NCBI GenBank assembly: GCA_903861125.1
Contig: CAIOTF010000023.1
Span: forward strand, 1-64,000
Origin: an uncultured Ignavibacteriota bacterium
GTDB taxonomy: Bacteria > Bacteroidota > Ignavibacteria > UBA10030 > UBA8401
Direction: 5' to 3'
DNA length: 64,000 nt
Shown piece by piece: positions 46,565 through 54,005 of this stretch. Both the position numbers and the translations under genes were made by a program. Every line of letters begins with the position of its first letter. Within the stretch, counting starts at the first letter, position 1. Below the pieces are notes generated by a model. The model worked only from the letters and a program-made list of their open reading frames with translations. It made no database searches and had not been told where the DNA came from.

Positions 46565-47230
46565 TTATTTTACCCATCTTAACAAATTAAATAACATTAT
46601 TTTGATACTTGTTTCAACAATAGCTATTACAAGGACGATAACAGATGTTTTTTTTATGCTAATACGTAATATTGTTGATATTCCGGTGATTAAAGCAGTG
46701 TAGAACCATAAATCAAAAACATTAATATCCTGTGCGGTTTTTTGAATTGCATCCGAAGTATTTACGAACAATATACTGTTTGCCCCTGCGGCATTTGGCA
46801 TTGTTATATAATTATCTGTTTTGTTTATATATCTTATTAGTCCAATTATTAAAGAGAAACATTTTTCAAACATTTTGATTAATGTACAATACATTGTTAC
46901 AGTAAATATTCGTTTAAATACACTGGGTTGGATTGATTTCGATACAATTACAAGTAACAAATAAAACAAAGTGGATACCCATAAAACAATAACTATATAT
47001 TTAAATAATATGCCAAAAGGCAATAAAATGAATATTATTTCATAATGACCGACCTTACTTACTTTAGATATTGTCCTTGCTAAAGCTTCAACTGAAGATA
47101 TATATAACAAGTATTTGCCCCACATCCATCGATGATTATCCTGGGCAATATTATAGTATGCTGAAGGTGATAACATCATACTATTATTAAAAATGTGAAT
47201 ATTAATATTTTTCAAAAATGTGTTTCTCAT
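46565..47230 (-). CDS. multi-pass membrane protein, Yip1-like
   Basis: The 221-residue protein has about five hydrophobic segments (IIFILLPFGILFKYIVIVLW, FYLLLVIVS, around 105-130, LWFYTALITGISTILRI, TSVIVLVIAIVETSIKIMLF). The N-terminal MLSPSAYYNIAQDNHRWMWGKYLL and the later INVFDLWFYTALITGIS resemble bacterial Yip1-family proteins. No active-site residues can be named. In this context it could be an export or immunity membrane protein. Five bases separate it from the MauE-like gene. Confidence 0.6.
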   Translation of the reverse strand: MRNTFLKNINIHIFNNSMMLSPSAYYNIAQDNHRWMWGKYLLYISSVEALARTISKVSKVGHYEIIFILLPFGILFKYIVIVLWVSTLFYLLLVIVSKSIQPSVFKRIFTVTMYCTLIKMFEKCFSLIIGLIRYINKTDNYITMPNAAGANSILFVNTSDAIQKTAQDINVFDLWFYTALITGISTILRISIKKTSVIVLVIAIVETSIKIMLFNLLRWVK

Positions 47231-47347
47231 TGATTTTACATGACTTGGTTAGTTGTCTTGATAATAGATTTAACGAATTAATCAGAGAATAATTTGTATT
47301 TGATCCATCAACGGCTATTTATATAAATGGTCCATATCTTTGCTGTA

Positions 47348-47460
47348 TGTTTATTAGATTAATAATCACTACTGTCCTGTTTTTTGACAAGAATAATTAT
47401 AATGACATTTGCTTGAATATTGGTCCGTTATTTAACATGACAGCAGTGATTTAATAAACA
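47348..47460. repeat. long-spaced inverted repeat inside the island
   Basis: TGTTTATTAGATTAATAATCACTACTGTC at the left (quoted as TGTTTATTAG then ATCACTACTGTC) is mirrored by GACAGCAGTGATTTAATAAACA at 47439-47460, with one mismatch in the 12-base core and about 62 bases between. It fills the 262-bp gap between the peptide gene and the Yip1-like gene. It may be an attenuator hairpin or the remnant of a small mobile element. Confidence 0.55.
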
Positions 47461-47492
47461 TTTCTTACACAACAATAATTATTTTAAGGTGT

Positions 47493-47741
47493 TCAGAAGA
47501 TTATGCATATTATTCGAATATATTTGCACCACTCTGAACCATAGATCACATCGCAAATAAATTCGCTTAGTTTACATATCCACGCAGGAAGTCCTCCAAC
47601 ATTTTGCGCAAGATCTTGTTGGGTCATCATTTTAGTCTGTTGAGTCATGTTTTGCTGGATTTCCTTACTTTGTACCACTTCAGCCGATATCATTGTCAAT
47701 GCCAATGCAATTAATAATAATATTTTTGGTAGATGCTTCAT
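47493..47741 (-). CDS. candidate peptide precursor with double-glycine leader and four-Cys core
   Basis: From ATG 47741, preceded by a strong AGGAGGAAAG, the product is 82 residues. Residues 1-20 look like a Sec signal (MKHLPKILLLIALALTMISA). Residues 39-50 read MTQQDLAQNVGG, which fits the class II bacteriocin leader pattern: M/L at -12, T/S at -11, acidic at -8, L at -7, GG at -2/-1. The 32 residues that follow contain four Cys spaced CX6C-X8-CX6C and are otherwise hydrophobic and aromatic (LPAWICKLSEF...). The gene sits in an island with a C39-type peptidase and two redox proteins. A processed, disulfide-bonded secreted peptide is the simplest reading; activity is unknown. Confidence 0.65.
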   Translation of the reverse strand: MKHLPKILLLIALALTMISAEVVQSKEIQQNMTQQTKMMTQQDLAQNVGGLPAWICKLSEFICDVIYGSEWCKYIRIICIIF

Positions 47742-47881
47742 CTTTCCTCCTGTTTGATTATATGGTTTAGTAGGTTGATCAATTTGCTGCGGCCATACCA
47801 TTTAATGCAAATATCGTTTCACATTCAGGGCCGTCTAAACGTTTATGACATTTTCAATAAATAATACTAGCAAATTGAATT

Positions 47882-48436
47882 TTATTCTAGGGCGCTATAT
47901 TCAATAAAACCAATTGTAACTCCTAAATTAATGGTTACCATTTTAATTTTCGAGTTAAGATTTTCCCAACTAATATTTTTTGCTTCTATTCCCATGAGTG
48001 ATTTACGATCTTCGTTTGTTGGTTTGCCATACCGTAATAAATAATCGTTTTGAATAAATAATAGTACTTTGCTAACAATATTGTTTTCCTCTTTGATTAA
48101 CGGCATAATCATATATGTTTTTTTAACTAATAATGATTCTTTGCGTGTAAATTCAAATCCCAACATTCCATGTTTGTATAAAGACGTATCAGCAAATAGC
48201 ATTACAATATTATGATCACCATTGTTATCATTATCTTTCAATTGGTCATATATTTTTTCTACCTGGTCTGCATTAGGTAGTGTATGAATACTTAAATATT
48301 TATTTGTGTTTATCTCAGACAGTTTCGTTTTCCAGCATATTTTTTCGAATTCATACTTAAATTTTTGATTTGCCTGAGGCAAAAGGAGGTTACTAACCGT
48401 AACCATGTAAATAATAGTCATATATATATATATCAT
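47882..48436 (-). CDS. secreted or anchored protein of unknown function in the island
   Basis: The 184-residue protein starts at ATG 48436, with GGAG seven bases upstream. The N-terminus is hydrophobic (MIYIYMTIIYMVTVSNLLL), so it is exported or anchored. The rest is a mixed alpha/beta domain (NIVMLFADTSLYKHGML, VSKVLLFIQNDYLLRYG) with one Cys (KICWKT). I recognise no family. It lies between the peptidase and the peptide gene and could be an immunity, accessory or scaffold protein. Confidence 0.65.
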   Translation of the reverse strand: MIYIYMTIIYMVTVSNLLLPQANQKFKYEFEKICWKTKLSEINTNKYLSIHTLPNADQVEKIYDQLKDNDNNGDHNIVMLFADTSLYKHGMLGFEFTRKESLLVKKTYMIMPLIKEENNIVSKVLLFIQNDYLLRYGKPTNEDRKSLMGIEAKNISWENLNSKIKMVTINLGVTIGFIEYSALE

Positions 48437-48475
48437 TGTGTTACTCCATATTAGAATATTTACAGATCTGTATAA

Positions 48476-49021
48476 TTATTTTGTAATAGTATTATTTGTT
48501 TTAAATATTATTGCTTCACCATCCCAGTGCTTTAGCAGATTAATAATTTGTATTTTGTATTTGCCAATCCCTGGATCTCGTATAAATATATAATCATCTG
48601 CACCCATGCTGTCTGCTACTACAAAATGATTTTTGTTGACGTATATTATTGCGGGCATATTAATTTTGTTATATTCATTTGGTGCATATTTCCAACCTTC
48701 AGCTTCTAAGCCATTCGCTATTGACATTTGTATCAAAGAAAGCATGGATGTTCCTTTTTCGCTTAAATTTAGATTCTTTTCCATTTCTTTCATTGTTAAG
48801 TTAATTTTATAATGGTCATAAATCATTTTTAACGCTGTTGGTCCACAATTATTGTTTTTAGATTGAATGATTACACCGACTGTATCCATAAAAACACCAC
48901 CATAAGACCAAACAGCAATTTTTTTACTTAAAACTATCATATAGTCAATATTAAAGCTGTAAATCAACGCGCATCCCCCTGAGACAATAATATAAATCCG
49001 TGACCGTATTTTGTGTTTCAT
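48476..49021 (-). CDS. membrane-anchored C39-family (double-glycine) peptidase-like protein
   Basis: The 181-residue protein has a basic N-terminus (MKHKIRSR) followed by a hydrophobic segment (IYIIVSGGCALIYSFNIDYM), which suggests the remainder faces the periplasm. The C39 papain-like domain is recognisable: the Gln of VIIQSKNNNCGPTALKMIYDHY with the catalytic Cys, MLSLIQMSIANGLEAEGW, PAIIYVNKNHFVVADS with the catalytic His, and IRDPGIGKYK with the Asp. C39 enzymes normally cut after GG in bacteriocin leaders and are fused to ABC transporters; here no transporter is attached or nearby. Its ATG overlaps the thioredoxin stop by four bases. Confidence 0.82.
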   Translation of the reverse strand: MKHKIRSRIYIIVSGGCALIYSFNIDYMIVLSKKIAVWSYGGVFMDTVGVIIQSKNNNCGPTALKMIYDHYKINLTMKEMEKNLNLSEKGTSMLSLIQMSIANGLEAEGWKYAPNEYNKINMPAIIYVNKNHFVVADSMGADDYIFIRDPGIGKYKIQIINLLKHWDGEAIIFKTNNTITK

Positions 49022-49581
49022 TTTGGCAATATTTTATTTTGCATAAATATTGCTGCTAAATTGCTATCGTTGCTAAATGAACGTTCACCCAAAAGTCGAT
49101 ATGCTATTTTACCTTCTTCGCTCACAAATAGTATTGATGGCACCGCAGTAATTTTGAATATTTGTCTATATGTATTATTGGAATCTAAAATAAACTCATA
49201 AATAACCTGTTTATTTATGAGTTTAAGGAACTCAGATGTTCCCGAAGAAATTGCAATCACTATAATATTTTGGTCCTTCTTTATCTGAGAATAATTTTTC
49301 ATTTCAACTTTGCAATGCTCGCACGCAGGGGATACAAAAAGCATAATATATTTTTTCCCTTTGAGATTATCGGATGATATTGTGTTATTCATACTCGTTA
49401 CAAACGAAAAGGATGGAATGTCAGAGCCAATAGGCAATGGTTCAAGAAATACATTGTATTTCAAAAAAAGGAATATAGATATTGGTGCACCGAACAACAG
49501 AATAAGATAAATATACGCATAGTGCTTGCTTCCCTGCGGGTTGGTAATATTAGCATCAAAGGTGGGATAATTATTTATCAT
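49018..49581 (-). CDS. membrane-anchored TlpA-like thioredoxin
   Basis: The 187-residue protein has an anchor at about residues 22-42 (YIYLILLFGAPISIFLFLKY) and a thioredoxin-fold domain with the active site FVSPACEHCKVEM (CxxC with EH between), SSDNLKGKKYIMLF and the cis-Pro region ITAVPSILFVSEEGKI. The domain should lie in the periplasm. With the MauE-like protein it could form or reshuffle disulfides in the four-Cys peptide. It is the first gene of the island's minus-strand operon. Confidence 0.88.
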   Translation of the reverse strand: MINNYPTFDANITNPQGSKHYAYIYLILLFGAPISIFLFLKYNVFLEPLPIGSDIPSFSFVTSMNNTISSDNLKGKKYIMLFVSPACEHCKVEMKNYSQIKKDQNIIVIAISSGTSEFLKLINKQVIYEFILDSNNTYRQIFKITAVPSILFVSEEGKIAYRLLGERSFSNDSNLAAIFMQNKILPK

Positions 49582-49625
49582 CGTATCTTTAAATCAAAAA
49601 ATGAACTTGAATATTTATCACAATG

Positions 49626-49654
49626 TAGATAATGAAAATATGAACCCGTGTCAA
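49626..49654 (-). promoter_or_regulatory. candidate sigma70-type promoter of the island operon
   Basis: On the minus strand TTGACA is followed after 17 bases by TATCTA, 45 bases before the ATG at 49581. The -35 box is perfect and the -10 box is weak. No other good candidate lies in this gap. Confidence 0.4.
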
Positions 49655-49716
49655 CAATATTCAATTGCTATTAGCGGTTGCAAATGCATGGTTGCTCTTC
49701 GGCAGTCTTAAAACAA

Positions 49717-49746
49717 AAAAAGTCTTCCGTTTCCGAAAGACTTTTT
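49717..49746. terminator. terminator hairpin at the right edge of the AT-rich island
   Basis: Identical over 30 bases to the hairpin at 45596-45625 and in the same orientation. It lies after the methyltransferase gene on the minus strand and before the island promoter, so it may end methyltransferase transcription and insulate the island. Confidence 0.85.
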
Positions 49747-49841
49747 TATGCGGTGAAGAATATGATGACCGGTTGATTAATCCGATAGATGCAGCGGCGG
49801 GAGAATGGTGATGTTCACCATTTCATCTCTCTTTTAATTGA

Positions 49842-50549
49842 TCAAGATGTTTTCTTCAAGAGAAACATTACTTTGTCCCGATTTACCAACAGGAGTGCTT
49901 TGATAAGGTCATTTTTCGTGCGTGCAAACAGTTCCCGTTTCCAACGCTGATAATATCCGGAGCGTCTGATACTGAGAATGGATAGATGATTCGATGTGAC
50001 AAGATCCTGAAGAGTCGAAAAAGTGAATGTGTGAGGATGTCCTTTATCGATCTCGACCATTTCCATCAGTTGGCGGATAAATTTACCCCACCAATGATAG
50101 ACATTCTGACGGAAAAAGATGGTCCCGTTCGGTTTCAGAACACGGATCATCTCTTTCACAACCTGCAGCGGATCCTCGCAATGATCCAGCACATTATCCA
50201 TGATGATCAGGTCGAAAAATTCCTTGTCGAATTGAAGCTGCTCTCCTTTTGCCGTGAAATAATTAACCGCAGGATCACGATACGCGGAGAACTCCGGAAC
50301 ATCCGCATAAAAATTCTCCAGTGGATCAACGGCATACCGGTGATCGCTCTTAAGAAAGGTAAGGATGCCGGCTGCGCCGCTGCCGATCTCTAAGATATAC
50401 GTATCTTTCTTAATCTCCATCACTCCGGAGAGTTGCTGCTGAAGATCCTTGGCATAATCTTCATAAAACTCAAGATTCATACCGGCTTTTCGGTGGTCCC
50501 ACCACTGCTTTTCGTAGCCTTGCGCTTTTTCCCAGCGACTTTTTTCCAT
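49842..50549 (-). CDS. class I SAM-dependent methyltransferase
   Basis: From ATG 50549 it is 235 residues. Motif I is YILEIGSGAAGILTFL, the acidic strand-2 end is AVDPLENF, and later motifs are FDLIIMDNVLDHCEDP and MIRVLKPNGTIFFRQNVYHWWGKF. It resembles lipid- or quinone-type methyltransferases. The substrate is unknown. It follows the DPP III gene by ten bases on the same strand. Confidence 0.85.
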   Translation of the reverse strand: MEKSRWEKAQGYEKQWWDHRKAGMNLEFYEDYAKDLQQQLSGVMEIKKDTYILEIGSGAAGILTFLKSDHRYAVDPLENFYADVPEFSAYRDPAVNYFTAKGEQLQFDKEFFDLIIMDNVLDHCEDPLQVVKEMIRVLKPNGTIFFRQNVYHWWGKFIRQLMEMVEIDKGHPHTFTFSTLQDLVTSNHLSILSIRRSGYYQRWKRELFARTKNDLIKALLLVNRDKVMFLLKKTS

Positions 50550-50558
50550 GCTCACCAA

Positions 50559-52661
50559 TTATTTCCCCCGCAATGTTTTGCGGGCTTTTTCTTTTTCTTC
50601 TTTTGTGAATTGTGAATATTCGAGCATCTGTTTTCCCAGATCCAGCGGATAGGAAATGTTTACATCGGTGACCGTTCCCTTTGCATCATTCACCGGTTCC
50701 AATTTCGGCATCACAAATCCGGTGTAGACGGCGCGATCCAGCTTTTCCATGCGCACAAGCACTTCATCGCGCAATGCTGTATCGATCTTGAAGCCGTAAG
50801 TATCAATCAGACTCTTTGCGCCGGCCAGATCACTTTCGGATTTAATCCGTTGGATTTCGGAGAGCAGTTTGGCAACACCATCACGCATTTTTTCATAACT
50901 GGTCACGCGGAAGAATGTTTTTCCTCCCCTTTGTCCTCGTTCGATGCAATCGGCATTTTTCAACAGCCAGTGGATGATGGTCTGTCGGTTCTTCATATGA
51001 TCTTCCTCGAGCTGATCGTGTCCTTTGGGAACGCGCTGCAGCTGAACCATACCCGCATTCCGCACTTCTTTGTCGTACATCGCTTTCACAACATCCATCG
51101 TGTTTGGAACGAGCCCAATCTCGACAAGCTTCGGATCCCAAATATGATAGAGCGCCACAAGATCTGCACGCGCTTCTTCAAGCGTGGAATAATATCCCGG
51201 CAGTGCGGCCTGCGGATCGGTCTTTAAATTCGGAGAGACCTTTCCTGATGCATGCCCAAGTACTTCATGGAGTGCGGTATGCAAATTATCAGCAAGCGAG
51301 GCAAATTTGTCCGCGCGTTCAACTTCTTGCTGATCATACGCAAATTCTTTCAGTATATCTTTTCCCCCTGTCTTATCGTACGCATCCACGATATTGAAGA
51401 GTGTGACCGATTTGCTGCCGTACTGCTCCCGCACATCCTGTTCGTTCGGAAGATTGATCCCGATAGCACTGACAGGTCCTGCATCGCCCGTTTCTACGAC
51501 AACATTAATTACGGTGTATTTCAACGGCTTCACGTCGGATTTTTTATACTTCGCATCCCACGGCATCCTGTCTTCAAAATACTGCGCATTGGTTCCGACC
51601 TGTTGAAAGAGTTGTGTCAGTTCAGGATTGGCGAAATTCACGACCGATTCAAATTGTCCTTTTGCGCCGCGCGCATCAAGATACACTTCAATAAATCCGT
51701 GGATCATATCAACTTGCGACTCGGTTTCCTTCACCCACCCGATATTGTATTCGCGCCAATCGTTGAGATCACCGGTTCGGTAAAATTTAATCAGCTTGTC
51801 CAGATTGGCGGCTTGCCGGGGATTGTGAGCGTATGCTTTTGCTTTTTCCAAATATGAGACCGCGGCCTGAAGATCTTCGGCATACATTCCTGCGGGGACC
51901 GATCCGCCCATATGCTTGTTTCCTGTGCGGTATACTTTTTCAATAAGTTTTCCTCCGGATAAATTTTCTTTCACTACTTTTGAATTGAGCGGATATTTTT
52001 CATTTCCGGCCTTTGCCCAGGCTTCTACTTCGTCGACCGTTGTTCCTTCATAATTATTATTGGCGCTCCCCGCGATCATATCTTCACCCGGAGTTTTATT
52101 TGTTTGCACCGGTTCAGATGAACTGTCGAATATTGAACGGTTCAAACGTACCAGTTTCCGGTCAAGAGTTTCTCCTTTATTCAGAGCAACCAATCCGCCG
52201 TTTTTTACTGCAGTCTTCACAGCGGCGGAAAATTCTTCCGCAGAACACATTGGAACGAATTTTCGTGATGTGATATTATCGTAATTGGAATTGTTTACCC
52301 AGAATAATTTTGTATAAAGAATAATTTTATCCAGAACTGTTTGGTCAATCCCCTGCTGATGCTGATACACAACTTCAAGCAGTTCACGGATCTCAAGCGC
52401 GTTACGGTGTCGTTGATCGACGGCAATATCGCGTGCGGCAATGGCGGATTGATATAAATAATAGGTGAATATTTTTTCCTTCACCGTCAGTTTTTCAAAT
52501 CCATCGGCATATAATTGTACGATCCGAACAGGACCTACATCACTCATCTGTAATTTTTCAATTGTGTATTTTCGTTCCATGAGGTTTGGTTGTTTTGGTT
52601 TGTCTGTCTGCTGTGAAAATAGTTGCATAACGATGCATAGTGCTATAAAAATATTTTTCAT
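50559..52661 (-). CDS. dipeptidyl-peptidase III family zinc peptidase (M49)
   Basis: M49 enzymes release dipeptides from the N-terminus of peptides. The product is 700 residues from ATG 52661 (TATGGAGAAGAA before it) with a signal peptide (MKNIFIALCIVMQLFSQ). The hallmark hexapeptide HEVLGH is near residue 464, followed by the second zinc motif in LEEARADLVALYHIWD (EEARAD, cf. EECRAE). FEDRMPWDAKYKK and GINLPNEQDVREQYGSKSV are further M49 blocks. The signal implies a periplasmic enzyme, unlike the cytosolic eukaryotic forms. The upstream frame to 52754 is open but lacks a start site. Confidence 0.93.
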   Translation of the reverse strand: MKNIFIALCIVMQLFSQQTDKPKQPNLMERKYTIEKLQMSDVGPVRIVQLYADGFEKLTVKEKIFTYYLYQSAIAARDIAVDQRHRNALEIRELLEVVYQHQQGIDQTVLDKIILYTKLFWVNNSNYDNITSRKFVPMCSAEEFSAAVKTAVKNGGLVALNKGETLDRKLVRLNRSIFDSSSEPVQTNKTPGEDMIAGSANNNYEGTTVDEVEAWAKAGNEKYPLNSKVVKENLSGGKLIEKVYRTGNKHMGGSVPAGMYAEDLQAAVSYLEKAKAYAHNPRQAANLDKLIKFYRTGDLNDWREYNIGWVKETESQVDMIHGFIEVYLDARGAKGQFESVVNFANPELTQLFQQVGTNAQYFEDRMPWDAKYKKSDVKPLKYTVINVVVETGDAGPVSAIGINLPNEQDVREQYGSKSVTLFNIVDAYDKTGGKDILKEFAYDQQEVERADKFASLADNLHTALHEVLGHASGKVSPNLKTDPQAALPGYYSTLEEARADLVALYHIWDPKLVEIGLVPNTMDVVKAMYDKEVRNAGMVQLQRVPKGHDQLEEDHMKNRQTIIHWLLKNADCIERGQRGGKTFFRVTSYEKMRDGVAKLLSEIQRIKSESDLAGAKSLIDTYGFKIDTALRDEVLVRMEKLDRAVYTGFVMPKLEPVNDAKGTVTDVNISYPLDLGKQMLEYSQFTKEEKEKARKTLRGK

Positions 52662-52834
52662 TTCTTCTCCATATTTTAACGATGACAAAGTATGGAGAGA
52701 ATGGTGTAAATGCAATTGAAGATTGTTACTGCTTTTCTTTCCCAATTTCGCCATTCAATTGTAAATATTTCCCAACTCTAAAAAATCAACAGTCAAATTA
52801 CACTGAATTTTTGCAATTTGAACTCGGCACATAA

Positions 52835-54001
52835 ATGGCTATTGTTATGGTAGAAAACATCGAAAATACTATGAACCCATCCTCTATAAAAATCCGAACC
52901 GGAAACCAAATGATCGCCGAAGGTGCGTTGCACGCCGGCTGTCAGTTCTTTGCCGGATATCCCATTACACCTGCATCGGGTGTTTACAAAGCTATGATCG
53001 AGCAGCTGCCGCAGCGCAACGGTGTTGCGATATCGGCGCCAGACGAAATATCAGCTCTTGCCTACTGCGTGGGAGCCTCAGGCCGCGGCGCAAAAGCTAT
53101 GACCGCATCATCGGGTCCCGGCTGGTCGCTGATGATCGAAACGGTTCAATATGCACTGATGACCGAACTGCCGGTAGTGATTGCTCTTGTGCAGCGTTTA
53201 GGACCAAGCACCGGCGGGGCAACGCAAAACGGTCAGGCGGATATTCTTTTCACCGAATTCTGTACTTCGGGGGGATATACGATTCCGATCTTCGCGCCAA
53301 GCACCCCACAGGAATGTTTTGAAGTGACAACGATCGCCTTCAAATGGGCAGAGCTTTTGCGAACACCGGTAATCATCCTCTCCGATAAAGAAGTAGGAAT
53401 GATGTCCGAAGATGTCGATTTTGCTCAATTAAAAAGTTCGCCCGCGTGGTACCGCAAAGAATTTTCGACACAGAACGGCAAGGAACATCTCACGTATGAT
53501 TTTCAGGAACTAGAGGATGTTCCTCTATTTTCACCGGTCGGCGGTAACTATAAAGTAACCATGACCGGTTCCGCGCATGATAAACGGGGAACATTACAAA
53601 AGAATTCCACCGAAACTCTGGACGTGCTTATTCATCTTCAGAAAAAAATTGAAGCACATAGAGAGGAAATGGCAATCGTCCGCGTGGACGAGCAGGAAAA
53701 CGCCGACACATTACTGTTAAGTTTTGGTATCACGGCCCGCACGGCAAAAGAAGCAGCACGGCGTGCAAACGCAGAGGGAAAGAAAGTTCGCAACGCAAAT
53801 ATCATTACGCTGTTCCCCATACCCGAAACACTGCTGAAAGAAGCAGCGCGCGGCGTACGGCGGATCGTTGTAGCAGAAGAAAATATGACCGGACAATACC
53901 GAAGCGTGATTCAATCACTCTTCGCAGGAAAAGAGATCGTTGGTGTGAACTCCGTCGGGAAAATGATTACCCCGGGAATGATCATGGAGGCATTGGTATA
54001 A
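52835..54001 (+). CDS. korA: 2-oxoacid:ferredoxin oxidoreductase, alpha subunit
   Basis: The 388-residue alpha subunit has the pyrimidine-binding domain with GYPITPASGVYKAM, DEISALAYCVGAS and TASSGPGWSLMIET, and the LVQRLGPSTGGATQNGQAD block. Downstream lies the transketolase C-like domain. It most resembles the 2-oxoglutarate enzymes (KorA), as used in the reductive TCA cycle or in anaerobic 2-oxoacid oxidation; pyruvate or branched-chain substrates are not excluded. It is followed four bases later by the fused beta-gamma gene. Confidence 0.88.
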   Translation: MAIVMVENIENTMNPSSIKIRTGNQMIAEGALHAGCQFFAGYPITPASGVYKAMIEQLPQRNGVAISAPDEISALAYCVGASGRGAKAMTASSGPGWSLMIETVQYALMTELPVVIALVQRLGPSTGGATQNGQADILFTEFCTSGGYTIPIFAPSTPQECFEVTTIAFKWAELLRTPVIILSDKEVGMMSEDVDFAQLKSSPAWYRKEFSTQNGKEHLTYDFQELEDVPLFSPVGGNYKVTMTGSAHDKRGTLQKNSTETLDVLIHLQKKIEAHREEMAIVRVDEQENADTLLLSFGITARTAKEAARRANAEGKKVRNANIITLFPIPETLLKEAARGVRRIVVAEENMTGQYRSVIQSLFAGKEIVGVNSVGKMITPGMIMEALV

Positions 54002-54005
54002 GTTT

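Larger units (their letters stand above)
45596..49746. other. AT-rich island encoding a candidate secreted-peptide system
   Basis: By eye this 4.15-kb segment is much richer in A and T than its flanks, with runs such as ATATATATATAT near 48420 and frequent AAT, ATA and TTA codons. All genes read on the minus strand. Identical 30-bp hairpins stand at both ends. No integrase or transposase is present. The contents (redox proteins, C39-type peptidase, four-Cys peptide precursor) are described individually. Horizontal transfer is inferred from composition. Confidence 0.7.

Noticed and set aside
47493-47741. Lanthipeptide, lasso or sactipeptide precursor
   Set aside because: No lanthionine synthetase, radical SAM enzyme, YcaO, asparagine-synthetase-like cyclase or RRE protein is in the island; thioredoxin-type redox genes point to disulfides.
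45596-49746. Prophage or insertion sequence origin of the island
   Set aside because: No integrase, transposase, tRNA target or phage structural gene was seen; only composition and the paired hairpins suggest transfer.
51252-51857. 201-codon plus-strand ORF inside the DPP III gene
   Set aside because: It lies wholly antisense to a well-supported M49 peptidase and has no motif or start signal.
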